This document shows positions 15,481 through 26,000 of a stretch of DNA of 64,000 nucleotides, piece after piece (the first letter of the stretch is position 1; the number at the start of each line of letters is the position of its first letter). A program made the translations under genes and the position numbers. The notes under the pieces are model-generated. The model did no database searches. It had not been told where the DNA came from and was given only the letters and a program-made list of their open reading frames with translations. Source of the DNA: Saccharibacillus sp. CPCC 101409 (GTDB taxonomy: Bacteria; Bacillota; Bacilli; Paenibacillales; Paenibacillaceae); assembly GCF_030518235.1 (NCBI RefSeq), contig NZ_JAULSA010000003.1:372001-436000 (forward strand), read 5' to 3'.

Positions 15481-17637
15481 TCAGCTGGAAGCCGGGTCGG
15501 CCAATCCCGTGCTGCGCAGCAGGTTGACCAGCATCGCGGCCGCTTCGCCGGCCGTGCCCTGGCGCTGGGCGGCGATGTGCTTGCCTTTGTCGCCCTGCAC
15601 GATGCCCGCCGCGTAGGCGGCATCGATATACGAGCCGGCCCAATCGGAGATTTGCGCGCCGTCTTTGAACGCTGCGCGAGCCGTTGTCGACGATGCGGAC
15701 GCGCCGCCCGATTCGCCCAGCGTCAAGCCGAACTGGCGGCTTGCGTTAACGAGCACCGCGATCATTTCTTCGCGCGTGATCGCTCCGCCCGGCTGCAGCG
15801 CGTTCTCCGGCAGCCCGTCGAGCAGTCCGGCTTGGCTCGCCGCTGCCAGCGCCGAGGTCGAATCCGCTCCGTAGGCTTCCAGACCGAGCGCGCGCACGGC
15901 CATCTTCGCGAACTGTTCGCGGCTGAGCGGTGCCGAAGCGTCCGCTCCGTCCAGGATGCCTTTGGACGCTGCGGTGCTTACCGCGCCGTCGAACCATTTG
16001 CCCTGCGCGGCCGGTTTGGCATAGCTGACCAGCATGACCGGGCTGCTGCCCGTCGTGTGCACGACCGCCTGTCCGTCCGCGTTAAACGTTACCGGAACCG
16101 GAACGTATTTGCCGCTGACCAGCATGACCGCGCCCAGACTGCCCGGATCGGAAGTTCCCGCAGGAACCGGGATCGTCTGCTGCCCGTAGCGTTTGTCGTA
16201 GGTCGAGATTTCCGTCGTATTCGTTCCGTTGGTGGCCAGCATGCGGAACGTATAAGCGCTGCCGACCGGAACGGCTCCATTGACTTTGGCCCAGGCGGCC
16301 GCGTCCGACGTGACCGGCGTCTGCTCGATCTGAATCCGGACTTGAACCTGATCGGCGGTTACGCCGAGAATCTTGGCGGCGTCGGCCAGCTTCAGCCGGT
16401 CGGCCGGGAACTTGATGCCCACGTCGCCCGTGCTGACGGAAAGGCTGTTGGATTTGGCGAACAAAGCGCTCAGTGTGCTGCCGTCGACAGAGACCTGAAG
16501 TCCGGTATTTTTAAGCTCCGGCAGACGGATCGCGACGGTGTCTCCCTGCAGGGCCTGCACGGCGGCAGCCGTGATGCCTTCCGCATACAGCTTCAGATCG
16601 GCCCGGCTTTTGCCGTCCGGCGTCGTCGCCTGCGTCAGACTGGCCGCCTGGGAGCTCAGTTTGCCGGCCGTTACGGCGAGCGCCTGGATCGAAGTTCCGG
16701 ACGAGGCCGGAGCCGGCGTCTGAACGGCCGGCGTCGGCACGCGCGTTTCCACCGTGGACGGACTGCTTGGCTTACTTGAGGATACCGCGGCTTTCGGCGT
16801 GACCGATACGACATTCGAGTAACCCGAATTTGCTCCGTCCGAGACTTTGAAACGGAAGTAATACGTTTGTCCGTTGGCGAGACCGGTTACAGTCAGCGAA
16901 TGCTCGGAAAAATTCTGGTACTGGGATTTATCGACGAGTTTATACGTTTTGCCGCCGTCGGTCGATACTTCGAGCAGGCCGCTGCTGATTTTCTTCGGCG
17001 TATTGTAACTCAATGTGATGGTGCCGTCGCCTGCCGATACCTTGACGCTTTGCCAGGCCGGATCCGTATTAGGCGGATTGGTCGGTTGAGCCGGCTCGGT
17101 TGGGTTGGTCGGTTGATTCGGCTCGGTTGGGTTAGTCGGTTGATTCGGCTCGGTCGGATTGGTCGGCTGATTCGGTTCGGTTGGGTTGGTCGGCTGATTC
17201 GGCTCGGTTGGGTTGGTCGGTTGATTCGGCCCGGTTGGGTTGGTCGGTTGAGTCGGCTCGGTCGGATTGGTCGGCTGATTCGGCTCGGTCGGTTGATTCG
17301 GCTCGTTCTGCCCCGGGGCCGGATCGGTAATCGGCGGCATGCCGCCGCCACCGCCCGTGCCCGGGTTCGGCGGATTTCCGTTATCGCCTTCCGTCAGCGC
17401 CTGCATATCGGACTTCGACTTGTTGTCCGGCTCGATGGCCGCTTCGGCCGAAGCTTTGCCGATGCCGAGGTACTGGCTCAGGTACGCGTAGGAATCGCCT
17501 TCGTAAACGGACTCCGTGTGCACGGCGGCGGGAGCTCCCGACAGCATGTGCATGGTCATGCCGGTGGTGAGAACGGCGGAACGGAAGATGACGGTTTTCT
17601 TTTTGCGGCTGGCTGCCGATTTCTTGTTTTTTTTCAT
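15481..17637 (-). CDS. SLH-domain surface protein with proline-rich repeat stalk and FN3 domain
   Basis: Encodes 718 residues. A Sec signal peptide (basic MKKNKKSAASRKKK, hydrophobic to about residue 40) is followed by a short N-terminal region, a Gly-rich stretch, and a NQPTNPTE octapeptide stalk (about 110-195). A fibronectin type III domain follows (about 198-285: ITLSYNTPKK, GLANGQTYYFRFKVSDG), then a long beta-rich region and three S-layer-homology repeats in the last 170 residues (KWFDGAVSTAASKGILDG, SREQFAKM, TREEMIAVL). It should be held on the cell wall through pyruvylated polysaccharide. It starts 24 bp after the upstream ATP-grasp gene and is probably cotranscribed with it. Confidence 0.9.
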   Translation of the reverse strand: MKKNKKSAASRKKKTVIFRSAVLTTGMTMHMLSGAPAAVHTESVYEGDSYAYLSQYLGIGKASAEAAIEPDNKSKSDMQALTEGDNGNPPNPGTGGGGGMPPITDPAPGQNEPNQPTEPNQPTNPTEPTQPTNPTGPNQPTNPTEPNQPTNPTEPNQPTNPTEPNQPTNPTEPNQPTNPTEPAQPTNPPNTDPAWQSVKVSAGDGTITLSYNTPKKISSGLLEVSTDGGKTYKLVDKSQYQNFSEHSLTVTGLANGQTYYFRFKVSDGANSGYSNVVSVTPKAAVSSSKPSSPSTVETRVPTPAVQTPAPASSGTSIQALAVTAGKLSSQAASLTQATTPDGKSRADLKLYAEGITAAAVQALQGDTVAIRLPELKNTGLQVSVDGSTLSALFAKSNSLSVSTGDVGIKFPADRLKLADAAKILGVTADQVQVRIQIEQTPVTSDAAAWAKVNGAVPVGSAYTFRMLATNGTNTTEISTYDKRYGQQTIPVPAGTSDPGSLGAVMLVSGKYVPVPVTFNADGQAVVHTTGSSPVMLVSYAKPAAQGKWFDGAVSTAASKGILDGADASAPLSREQFAKMAVRALGLEAYGADSTSALAAASQAGLLDGLPENALQPGGAITREEMIAVLVNASRQFGLTLGESGGASASSTTARAAFKDGAQISDWAGSYIDAAYAAGIVQGDKGKHIAAQRQGTAGEAAAMLVNLLRSTGLADPASS
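17080..17310 (-). repeat. 24-bp coding tandem repeat (NQPTNPTE)
   Basis: About nine imperfect copies of a 24-bp unit read on the minus strand as NQPTNPTE variants. Silent differences between copies show the array is not freshly amplified, but its length could vary between strains. Confidence 0.9.
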
Positions 17638-17661
17638 GATGCACGCTCCTGGTTGTCAAGA

Positions 17662-19725
17662 TTATGGAGAAACCGTTCCCATTAAACGGATGCAGGAAGG
17701 GACGATGACCTTGGCCAGTTCCAGCTCCCGCGTAATGACGCCGACTTTGTTCATATTGGCTTCGTACAGCCAGATAGAGTCGTCTTGTTCGATGCCCAGA
17801 TCGAGGCCGATCTCCCAGAGACGATGCTCCATCCGTTCTTCGATCCGATTCGCGATCGTATAAGCGGCGCGTTCGATCTTCGCCTGCATGTCCGCTTCGC
17901 GTCCGGGAAACTGATGCGCGGTAAACCACTGCCACTGCGTATACGCCCGCAAATTGGAATGATGGTTGACGACTTTGTGCCGCTGCTGCGTCGAGATATA
18001 CGGCATATGGCCGATAATGCGCAGCTCGCCTTCGGCGTTTCTCGCCAGGTGAACCCGGATATGAAACGGCAGATTGTCCGGCGTTACGCTGTCGATAAAC
18101 TTTTGCAGCACCATATCCTTGCTTTGCGCCAGTCCGCGCAGCAGATCGGTCAGCTGCGCCGCCGGCAGCAGATGGCTGTACAGCGGATCGTCCACGCGGT
18201 ATTTGCGGCCTTCTTTGCGCACGACGACAATTGCCGAGCCTTTGGTCCCGCCGCTGGGCTTGATGACGCTTTGTCCGTGCCGGTCGATAAATTCCAGCGC
18301 GCTCTCCGCCGAGTCGAGCGCCGCGTAAGGGATCAGGTGCAGATCGACGTCGGGGTCGCCGCTCAGCATCTCGTAAGCTTTGAGCTTGCTGAAGCTGCCG
18401 GCGAGGCGGGAATGCGTATTGGGAATGCCTTCGAGCCTGAGGTAGGCTTTCTCCGACCGCTGAAGTCCCCGCTCTTTCAGCCGGTCGTATACCACATCCG
18501 GCGGACGCCGGTACTGCGCTTCCCAGCCGCCGCCGCGAAATACGAGCGCTTTGATCAGCGGCGAAGCAAAAGCGGCGTCGGAAGCGCGGAAGTAGAAAAA
18601 GTCCGCTTCGTGGGCGGCGCTGGCGAACGCGAGCGCGTCGTACAGCCGGAACTCTTCGTCCTTTTCCAGAATCAGCAGCCCGATCGACCGCCGCGACCGG
18701 ATTCGCCCGCGCCGCACATCGTCCATATGCCGGCAGAAGCCGAGCAGCCGAACGACGCGAAGCGCCTCGTGGTCGCGCGTTTCCGGAGCGGTGTTGGCCT
18801 CCAGGAAATGCAGCTCGCCTTTTTCGTTCATCAGCAGGTCGATCCCCAGTTCGTTAATAAGAAAGGAATACGGCCGGTTGACGGCTTCCGCCAGCTTCAG
18901 CGCGGTGGTTTCCAGCTTCTCGCGCATGGCGCCGGCCCGGTCTTCTCCGTACATGGCGATGAGCGTTTGCTCAAGATCCGGGCTGCGCCCGCCGCCGCTG
19001 AGATTGCTGGTGACGGCCCCCGGGCGTCCGGCGCGCGCGTAGGTGCGGGTGACGCGGAATTCGCCGTGCTCGTCGCGCTGCACATGCACGCGGAAGTCGA
19101 GCGGTTCGCCGGCCGGGGTCAGCACCGGCCGATACGCCTGCACGAGATAAAGTTCTTCCCGCGCCGCGATTTCGTTTATCCGCAGGTCCAGCTCTTCGCG
19201 GGAGAGCAGCCGCGATTCGCCGTCGCTCCCGTCGAGCCGATACCCTTCGCCTTCCGCCCGGACGCGCAGGATGCCTTCGCCGCGCCGGCCGCCGCTCGGT
19301 TTGACGACGATATCGCCGCAGCGCTCCAGCGCTTCGACGGCCTGCGCGGACGAATCGAGTCTTTCCGTCGGCAGCAGCAGTTCGCCGAATTCGGCGCGCA
19401 GGTGGTCGTAGATCGTTTTCTTGCCGCCGATCAGGTGCACGACGAACGGCACGAGTTTGCGCAGCTCTTTCTCCTGCTGGGGACGCCCCGCGGCCAGTTC
19501 GGGCCATTCGTTGAGCACGATGTCCGGATACGGCGTTTCGCGCCGGTGAAACTGGTCTTCGTGCGGGTGCAGCGCGGTGACCGTTCCGCGCTGCAGGTCG
19601 ATGCCTTCCGCATCGAAAAAGCAGATTGCCATATCCTGACGCCGAGCTTCTTCGATCATGGCTTGAATGCGTTCCCGTCCGATGGCTTCGAGCGGGTCTG
19701 TACGGTGATATACGCCGAGCAGCAT
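17662..19725 (-). CDS. YheC/YheD-type spore-coat-associated protein with two ATP-grasp halves
   Basis: Encodes 687 residues from ATG 19725 after AAAAGGAGG. Two ATP-grasp modules lie in tandem: the first (about 1-340) has DIVVKPSGGRRGEGI and FRVHVQRDEHGEF and ends in a metal-binding LHFLEANTAPE motif. The second (about 350-687) has SVIKPSGGTKGSAI, FHIRVHLARN and a terminal LYEANMNKVG. Bacillus YheC and YheD each carry one such module, so this looks like a fused or double version. The reaction is unknown; ATP-grasp enzymes usually join a carboxylate to an amine. It is followed by the SLH protein gene, which suggests an envelope role. Confidence 0.8.
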   Translation of the reverse strand: MLLGVYHRTDPLEAIGRERIQAMIEEARRQDMAICFFDAEGIDLQRGTVTALHPHEDQFHRRETPYPDIVLNEWPELAAGRPQQEKELRKLVPFVVHLIGGKKTIYDHLRAEFGELLLPTERLDSSAQAVEALERCGDIVVKPSGGRRGEGILRVRAEGEGYRLDGSDGESRLLSREELDLRINEIAAREELYLVQAYRPVLTPAGEPLDFRVHVQRDEHGEFRVTRTYARAGRPGAVTSNLSGGGRSPDLEQTLIAMYGEDRAGAMREKLETTALKLAEAVNRPYSFLINELGIDLLMNEKGELHFLEANTAPETRDHEALRVVRLLGFCRHMDDVRRGRIRSRRSIGLLILEKDEEFRLYDALAFASAAHEADFFYFRASDAAFASPLIKALVFRGGGWEAQYRRPPDVVYDRLKERGLQRSEKAYLRLEGIPNTHSRLAGSFSKLKAYEMLSGDPDVDLHLIPYAALDSAESALEFIDRHGQSVIKPSGGTKGSAIVVVRKEGRKYRVDDPLYSHLLPAAQLTDLLRGLAQSKDMVLQKFIDSVTPDNLPFHIRVHLARNAEGELRIIGHMPYISTQQRHKVVNHHSNLRAYTQWQWFTAHQFPGREADMQAKIERAAYTIANRIEERMEHRLWEIGLDLGIEQDDSIWLYEANMNKVGVITRELELAKVIVPSCIRLMGTVSP

Positions 19726-19867
19726 AATGCCCGAAATCCTCCTTTTTAGCCCCGAACTTTCGTTGAATGCGTCGAAAGAACGGACATACAGCGGCTTTTA
19801 TACTGAATATGTCGGATTTTTGAATGTAATTATGGATAGATATTGCAATAAAACCACAAAAAAATCA

Positions 19868-19892
19868 CCCGCCGGCAAAAGGCGGCGGGTTT
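19868..19892. terminator. Terminator after the AraC-type regulator
   Basis: CCCGCCG and CGGCGGG pair around GCAAAAGG. On the minus strand the stem is followed by TGATTTTTTTG. The remaining 19726-19974 holds only the upstream region of the ATP-grasp gene. Confidence 0.75.
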
Positions 19893-19974
19893 GCAAAAAC
19901 GAATCGAAAAAAGAATCGAGAACGGGCGGCGCTCCGGAGTGGAAACGCCCGGACAGAGCCGCCCGCTTCGCCGT

Positions 19975-20850
19975 TCAGCCTTTTCGCCGCACCGGAATCC
20001 AGATCTCGCTCCGGTAGTCCGGCAGCTTCGGATCTCTGCGCTCGGTCCACAGAATCTCCGGCCCTTCCGCGACTTCGTAATCGGCGGAGGGGAGCCATTC
20101 GGAATAAATGCGGCCCCAGGTCGACTGCGTCGTCTCCGGGAAACCGCCGACCGTCTCGAACACCGCCCAGCTTCCCGCCGCTACGTCGAGCGAAGCCGGG
20201 CCGTCCGGGGCCTCCCGCGTCGTCGCGGCGCCGATATAGTGATCCAGCCCGCCTTTTTCCTCCATTCGCCCTTCGGAGAAATTGGCCGATGCGCTGACGA
20301 TGCCGCCCGGCTCCGTGTCGGACAGTTCCGCGAGTTCGCGGATTCGCTCTTCGTCCAGGCCGCGCCACATGGCTTCGATGTCCGGGTTGGGCCCGGCGAA
20401 CACGATCGGCACTCTTTTCATGATGCCGACAATGCGAAAAGCTTCTTTCTCCACAATGCGATACTGCATAGGATCGCCTCCTTCGATAGTGAGCCGGAAG
20501 GTCAGGGGAGGATAGGCTTTGAGCGTCACGCCGCTCCCGCGCGCCGCCGACGGCATAATGCCGTGCAGCTCGCGAAACGCGCGGGCGAACGAATCCGGCG
20601 AACCGTATCCGTATTTGAGCGCGAGGTCGAGAATGCGGCTTTCGCCGCTGTGCAGCTCCATCGCGGCCAGCGTCAGCCTGCGCCGGCGGATGTACTCGGG
20701 AAGCGTCACGCCGGCCAGAAACGAAAACATCCGCCGAAAATGATGCTCCGAGCAGCACGCGATCCGGGCGATCCGTCCGAGGTCGATCTCTTCGCCCAAC
20801 CGGCGCTCGATCTCGGCCATGGCGTCGTTCATATTTTTCAGCATATCCAT
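19975..20850 (-). CDS. AraC-family regulator with GyrI-like effector domain
   Basis: Encodes 291 residues. The first 105 form two helix-turn-helix units ([21 protein letters not shown] and [26 protein letters not shown]). The rest is an AraC_E_bind/GyrI-like domain ([19 protein letters not shown] to a C-terminal [11 protein letters not shown]), which binds small hydrophobic drugs in relatives such as Rob, SoxS-like and BmrR-type sensors. It is expected to be a ligand-responsive activator; its target is not obvious. It starts after AAGGAGGACTTGCG. Confidence 0.88.
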   Translation of the reverse strand: MDMLKNMNDAMAEIERRLGEEIDLGRIARIACCSEHHFRRMFSFLAGVTLPEYIRRRRLTLAAMELHSGESRILDLALKYGYGSPDSFARAFRELHGIMPSAARGSGVTLKAYPPLTFRLTIEGGDPMQYRIVEKEAFRIVGIMKRVPIVFAGPNPDIEAMWRGLDEERIRELAELSDTEPGGIVSASANFSEGRMEEKGGLDHYIGAATTREAPDGPASLDVAAGSWAVFETVGGFPETTQSTWGRIYSEWLPSADYEVAEGPEILWTERRDPKLPDYRSEIWIPVRRKG

Positions 20851-21113
20851 CGCAAGTCCTCCTTCTCTGCATCAGCATACCGGGAATCGCCGCCGCTCCG
20901 CCCGATATTTCCCGCGCCGGTTCGGACGGATAATACGCTTGAAGTAGAAGTGGATCTTATTGCGCTTAGTGAATTTCAGCATCTCGGACACACTTGATTG
21001 TTCAAAGTTATATAAAGTTGTCTGAACTTGTGGTAATCTAAGATTAGTAGCATCTACATTTTGAAATTAGTTGTCTATCCCAAAATATTATATTTCAGTA
21101 GGAGGTAAATACC

Positions 21114-21263
21114 ATGTCTCCAACAGCTTTAGCTAAAATTGCAGAAAAGAAAAAACAAATAACACCTGAAGCCAAGCGTGCAATGATCCAAGCCGCCGGG
21201 TCTGTTAAAACTAAAAATGTGATCGATGCTCAAGGAATTTGTCGTGAAGTTAGAGGGAAATAA
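21114..21263 (+). CDS. Small antitoxin-like protein partnered with a PIN-domain protein
   Basis: Encodes 49 residues starting at an ATG 8 bp after a consensus AGGAGG (21100-21105). It is basic and helical (LAKIAEKKKQITPEAKRAM), has no membrane segment, and ends TAA directly abutting the ATG of the PIN-domain gene. Size, tight coupling and position are those of a VapB-like antitoxin, although I do not recognise a named DNA-binding fold. The region is AT-richer than its neighbours, which suggests transfer. Confidence 0.7.
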   Translation: MSPTALAKIAEKKKQITPEAKRAMIQAAGSVKTKNVIDAQGICREVRGK

Positions 21264-21959
21264 ATGACGACATCGACAATAGATTTTGGAGAAAGCATTG
21301 TGCCGGTCTCAGGTACAGATGCTTTTTTTGTAGATACAAATATCCTGGTTTCTTATCTCTATGAGCAAGACGGACAGCACCTTCCCTGCTTTTTGTTTCT
21401 GACTTATCTAATTAAGAAAGAAGCTGCGCTTTGTACTTCCGAAACCGTTATTGTCGAGTTAATCAATACGTTGTCGCGTTTGTTATATATCGATGACGAG
21501 GTCACAAATTACAAAAATATTCATCCTGACGCGGATAATACAAAACTTAAAAAGCAGGCTTTTCTTCTAAGACGTTCTTGGGTAGAACAAGTTATCAAAA
21601 AAGAACCGGAAAAGCTTAAGCAATATAGTCAACGAGCGATTAGCTTGGTTCGTCCTCTCATTTCGTATTTTGTTCTGTTCGAGTGCACGGACGGGGTTGT
21701 AGAAGATGCGATGGATATTATGATCCATGATCCTCTGGCGTCCGCCGATGCTATGATCGTAGCGTCGGCTTTAAACATTCAGTGTCTCTACCTCGTATCC
21801 AATGACAAAGACATGGGCAATAACTCTAAAGTTGAAGTGCTCAGAACAGACAAAAAGAACGAAAGTTACGATACCCGCGGTATGTTGGAGAAATTAGATC
21901 TTAAAGAAGATTTGCTCGAAAATTTAGGGCAGGAAGTTTTTGATAGAAAATTCCCTTAA
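21264..21959 (+). CDS. PIN-domain ribonuclease-like protein, probable VapC-type toxin
   Basis: Encodes 231 residues. The PIN fold is recognised from FFVDTNILVSYLYEQ near the N-terminus (first catalytic Asp), a middle Glu in SETVIVELIN, and the C-terminal DPLASADAMIVASAL followed by LVSNDKDMG, giving the conserved acidic set. It is longer than a typical VapC of about 130 residues because of a helical insertion. It is translated immediately after the 49-residue partner, so the pair is probably a toxin-antitoxin module; RNA decay or plain nuclease roles are alternatives. Codon use is AT-richer than the surrounding genes. Confidence 0.8.
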   Translation: MTTSTIDFGESIVPVSGTDAFFVDTNILVSYLYEQDGQHLPCFLFLTYLIKKEAALCTSETVIVELINTLSRLLYIDDEVTNYKNIHPDADNTKLKKQAFLLRRSWVEQVIKKEPEKLKQYSQRAISLVRPLISYFVLFECTDGVVEDAMDIMIHDPLASADAMIVASALNIQCLYLVSNDKDMGNNSKVEVLRTDKKNESYDTRGMLEKLDLKEDLLENLGQEVFDRKFP

Positions 21960-21998
21960 GCTCTAAAGTATCTACTCCTGACGAGAGGGGTTTGCTTC

Positions 21999-22781
21999 AT
22001 GCTTCAGGACAGTTGGTTTACCGTACAGCCGATCGGGGATTCGACGTTTGCGATCAGCGAGTACGGACATTGGGAGAAAGTTCATTCGTTTCTGCTGCTG
22101 GGCGGGCAAAAGGCGATCCTGATCGACACCGGCCTCGGCATCGACAATATCAAGCGCGTCACCGACAGGCTGACCGCTCTGCCGATCGACGTCGTGACCA
22201 CGCACGTTCATACCGACCATATCGGCGGCCATGGGCGGTTCGAGCGCATCTATGTGCACGAGCTGGATCGGGACTGGCTGGAAAACGGCATTACCGGACT
22301 GAGCATCGAACAGATTCGGCGCGATATCGGCAGGGACATCACCCGTCCGATTCCGCCCGGCTTCAATCCGCACGCGTATACGCCTTTTCGGGGCAAACCG
22401 GCGGGCGTTCTTGCCGACGGCGACGCGCTCGATCTCGGCGGCCGCACGCTTTCGGTTTACCATACGCCGGGCCACTCGCCGGGACATCTGAGCTTTTTCG
22501 ACGAACGGGAAGGCTTTCTGTTTACGGGCGACCTGCTGTACGGCGAGACGCCGATCTACGCGTTCTACCCGTCGACGAGCCCGCAGGACCTGATCGCTTC
22601 GTGGGAAAAAATCGCGGATATCCCGAACGTAAGCCGCGTCTACGGTTCGCACAATACGCTGGGTCTGGACGCCGCCATCCTGGAACGTGCGCGCGAAGCG
22701 GCCGGAACCCTGCGGGACCGGGGGCTGGCGAAGTTCGGGACGGGGATTCACCGGTTCGAAGGGTTCAGCGTGCAATTTTAG
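21999..22781 (+). CDS. MBL-fold metallo-hydrolase
   Basis: Encodes 260 residues, start at ATG after GAGAGGGG. The metal-binding motif THVHTDHIGGH, a later GHSPGHLSFFD and a downstream His in VYGSHNT identify a metallo-beta-lactamase fold with two zinc or iron sites. Substrate unknown; hydroxyacylglutathione-hydrolase-like or lactonase-like activity is possible. A hairpin terminator follows. Confidence 0.87.
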   Translation: MLQDSWFTVQPIGDSTFAISEYGHWEKVHSFLLLGGQKAILIDTGLGIDNIKRVTDRLTALPIDVVTTHVHTDHIGGHGRFERIYVHELDRDWLENGITGLSIEQIRRDIGRDITRPIPPGFNPHAYTPFRGKPAGVLADGDALDLGGRTLSVYHTPGHSPGHLSFFDEREGFLFTGDLLYGETPIYAFYPSTSPQDLIASWEKIADIPNVSRVYGSHNTLGLDAAILERAREAAGTLRDRGLAKFGTGIHRFEGFSVQF

Positions 22782-22820
22782 AGTCGGAACGGAATCGGAT
22801 AAAAAGAAGCGGATAACGAC

Positions 22821-22852
22821 AAAGGCGGAGGGAAGATCCTCCGTCTTTTTTA
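22821..22852 (+). terminator. Terminator after the MBL hydrolase gene
   Basis: GGCGGAGG and CCTCCGTC pair around GAAGAT and are followed by TTTTTT. Confidence 0.8.
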
Positions 22853-22908
22853 TGTTTCCGGACGGCGCCGGGGAGCGCAATACGGAAGCCGAGATTCCGG
22901 CTCCGCCC

Positions 22909-22950
22909 TGTATATTTTTTGTAGAGGCGCTCCTGCTATGCTCGAAAAAG
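22909..22950 (+). promoter_or_regulatory. Upstream element shared by the FIVAR/SLH gene and an orphan response-regulator gene
   Basis: The stretch TGTATATTTTTTGTAGA.GCG.TC.TG.TATGCTCGAAA is nearly identical (about 4 mismatches in the first 39) to 26988-27029. TATGCT could serve as the -10 box, with the first T at 22937. It lies about 60 bp before the surface-protein gene. Confidence 0.6.
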
Positions 22951-23009
22951 CCTGTTTATACGCGGGATATTTGACGAAAACAGGCAATTCGGGTCAATAA
23001 GGAGGCAGG

Positions 23010-26000
23010 ATGAAGTTGGTAAAAAGAAAAAGCGGGACGAATGTAAAGAAACCGCTTAAAATGCTGTTGGCGGCGACGCTGGTTTTTGGCGGTTTCGCGG
23101 GAATCGGGGAAAGGCAGGCAGACGCGGAAGCGGGACCTGGCAATCCTTCGCCGGGCGGAGTGGACCCTGCCCACTTAAAGCTATGGCTGCGGGCCGATGC
23201 GGGAGTCCAAGTTGAAAACGGTGAATTCAAGAATTGGGCAGATCAAACGGGAATCAATATTTTCGAGGATCTGGGAACGAATTCGACTGCCGTTCATGCC
23301 GGCGAAGCAAACTTCAATCCGGCAGTGGTATTTCCCGGCCAGTTGTCGAGCGTGCTTAGACCGACGGAAGACTCCGGCGTGTATGCGACGAACGAAGCTT
23401 TTGCGGCTGTACGCAAAAAGGGTGCGGGCGGCACGGTCGCCGGGCCTTACTTTTCCACGGCTTCCAATCCGGCTATTCGCTCGTTGTTCAGAGGGACTCC
23501 GACGGGAGAAACCGGGACCCAGTTCAGCGACGCGGGGTCCAGGGTAGGAAGCGCGATAAATGGAGGACCTCTTGATCCGGCGGGGAATTTCAACCTCTTT
23601 GGAGTTTCGGCGGCGGCGGGATTGGGCTGGAATAACGGTCGTGCCGGGGCGGCGCCAAAAGCTTCTTTTGCTCCTCATCCGACGCCCGTCGCTATCGGTT
23701 CCTATGTATCCAGCATACCGAACAATCTTGGCGAGCCCCTCAACGGGTCGGTGGGAGAATTGATTATTTTCGATAGCGAATTGACTCAACCGCAACGCAA
23801 GCAGGTACAAAGCTACCTGGCTTTGAAATACGGGATTACTCTTACGGCCGATAACGGCGATCCGACCGACTATATCTCCAGCGACGGCGCTTCGAAAGTA
23901 TGGGCGGCCGCAGATAACGAGGAATTCGGCAGCCGCATCACCGGTATCGGGCGCGACGACTATGGAAGCCTGCTGCAAAAACAATCCAAGTCGCAGGGAG
24001 CCGATTCCCTGGTCACGTTGGCGCTGGGCAGCGCGATTGCGGAATTCAACGCCGCCAATCCGGTAAGTATCCCGCAAGACCGGTCTTTCTATACGTTCAG
24101 CGACAACGGACTCGGCGGCGGCTACGATCTGAGCGTCGGCTACACGGATGCCCAAGGAACCTCGGTGCTCAAGCGCATGGAGCGCATGCACAAAGTAGAG
24201 GCGACCGCAAACTGGTCCCACCAAAACATCACGTTAAAGCCGGATATCGCCCAGCGCGCCGCGGCCGAACCGGAGCAGTATTACCTGGTAATCGGCGGCA
24301 GCGAGGACTTGAGCGAACCGCGGCTGATTCCGCTTGACGGCGACGGACGGGTCACGCTGAACAGCGCCGATCTGCCGGACGGCAGCTTTTTCACGTTTGC
24401 GCACGTCGACAAAACGGACCTGAGCGCGTTGAGCGGCGAGATCGATACGGCAGTCGCAAACGGAGCGTTGAAGGAGGAAAATTATACTTCGGAGAGCTGG
24501 ACGGAGCTTCAAAACGCGCGGGACGCCGCCGCGGCGGCGCTGAGCAATCCGAATGCCTCGCAGGCGCAGATCGATGCGGCGCTGCACAATCTGAGCGACG
24601 CTTACGAAGCGCTTAAACTTGCGGAAGTCGGGTTCGAAAAAGCGGTGCTGGAGAAAACGCCGCTGGGCAGCCGGATCGTGGTTACGCTGGATCGTCCCGT
24701 AACGTTCGGCGGCGATGCTCCTGCGGGCTTTACCGTTACCGTAGGCGGACAAAACGTCCCTGTCGAGAACCTGACGATCGCCGTCGATCCCGGTGATGCG
24801 ACGAAAGTGATCGTAACGCTGCCGGAAGAGCTGGATCTATCCGGTATCGACGAAGCGGGCATCGCTTACGACGGAGCGGCCGGCAGCCTCAAAGGCACGA
24901 ACGGAAGACCGGTCGCAAGCTTTGAAGAAACCGCGCAAAGCGGCCTGGGCGCTTCGCTGCAAATCACGCGGCCGGGATCGGGAGCATCCGTGCCGGGAAC
25001 GAATCTTTCGTTCGAAGGAACGGTCGAATCCGGCTCGGACGTCACGGTGGAACTGCTGGACGCGCAGGGCCGGCCGCTGCCGGAAGGTTCGGGAACGGCT
25101 CGGGTGGACGCGGGCGGCAGTTGGACATTTACGCCGGTCGGCGATCTGCCGCCGGGCGTGTATACGCTCAAAGTCACCGCGGCCAAAGACGGCCAGACGG
25201 CGACCCGGACGAGAATATTTACCGTTGCCGCCGACAAAGCCGCGCTGAAGAACCGCGCCGACCGGATCGACGCGGAGAACTTGAATCCGTCGCGCTACAC
25301 ATCTTCAAGCTGGACGGCTCTGGAGACCGCGCGAGCAGAAGCGCGCAGCGTTCTTAACGATCCGAAAGCGACGCAGGCCCAGGTGGACGCGGCTCTGGAC
25401 AAGCTGAATACGGCGCGCGCCAACCTGACGCCGATCACCAACAATCCGCCGACGCAGCCGGAACCGGGCAATCCCGGCATTTCCAACCCGCCGGCTGCCG
25501 TAACTCCTCAGCCGAACGGCCCGACTACGCAGATCATCGCGGTCGACGTCGCATCGGGCGCGGAAGACCTTCGGGACATCACGAAGGTGGAGCTTCAGCG
25601 CACTACCGACACCGACGGCACGCTGAGCGACCGGGTAACGTTTACGCCGGCAAAAGCGCGGGAAGCGATCGATAAAGCGCTGGCCAAAAACGATCCCGTC
25701 GCGCGCATTCTTATCCCGGACGAGGCCGACGCGGTCAGCCGGGTCAACGTGGATGTGCCGCTGGAAACGGTGAATCTGCTCAAAGCCAACAAGATGGACC
25801 TGGAGATCCACAATCCGAACGGACTGGTCGTCCTGCCGGCTTCTTCGCTGGAAGGCTGGGACAGCAGCTTTTACTTCCGCCTCGTTCCGGTGAAGAATGC
25901 GCAGGAGCGCGAGAGCGTGGAGCAGCGCGCGCAGACCGAACGGGTGGTGCGCGAACTGAGCGGCAGTAAAGCGGCGGAGGTGGTGTCCCGCCCGATGACG

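Noticed and set aside
17080-17310. Regularly spaced repeats looking like a CRISPR array
   Set aside because: The period is 24 bp, there are no unique spacers, and it translates in frame as NQPTNPTE within a surface protein; no cas genes are present.
20876-20983. Minus-strand start LKFTKRNKIHFYFKR resembling the N-terminus of a YesN-type sensor
   Set aside because: It stops after about 36 codons, has no transmembrane follow-up and no ribosome site; too weak to call even a relic.
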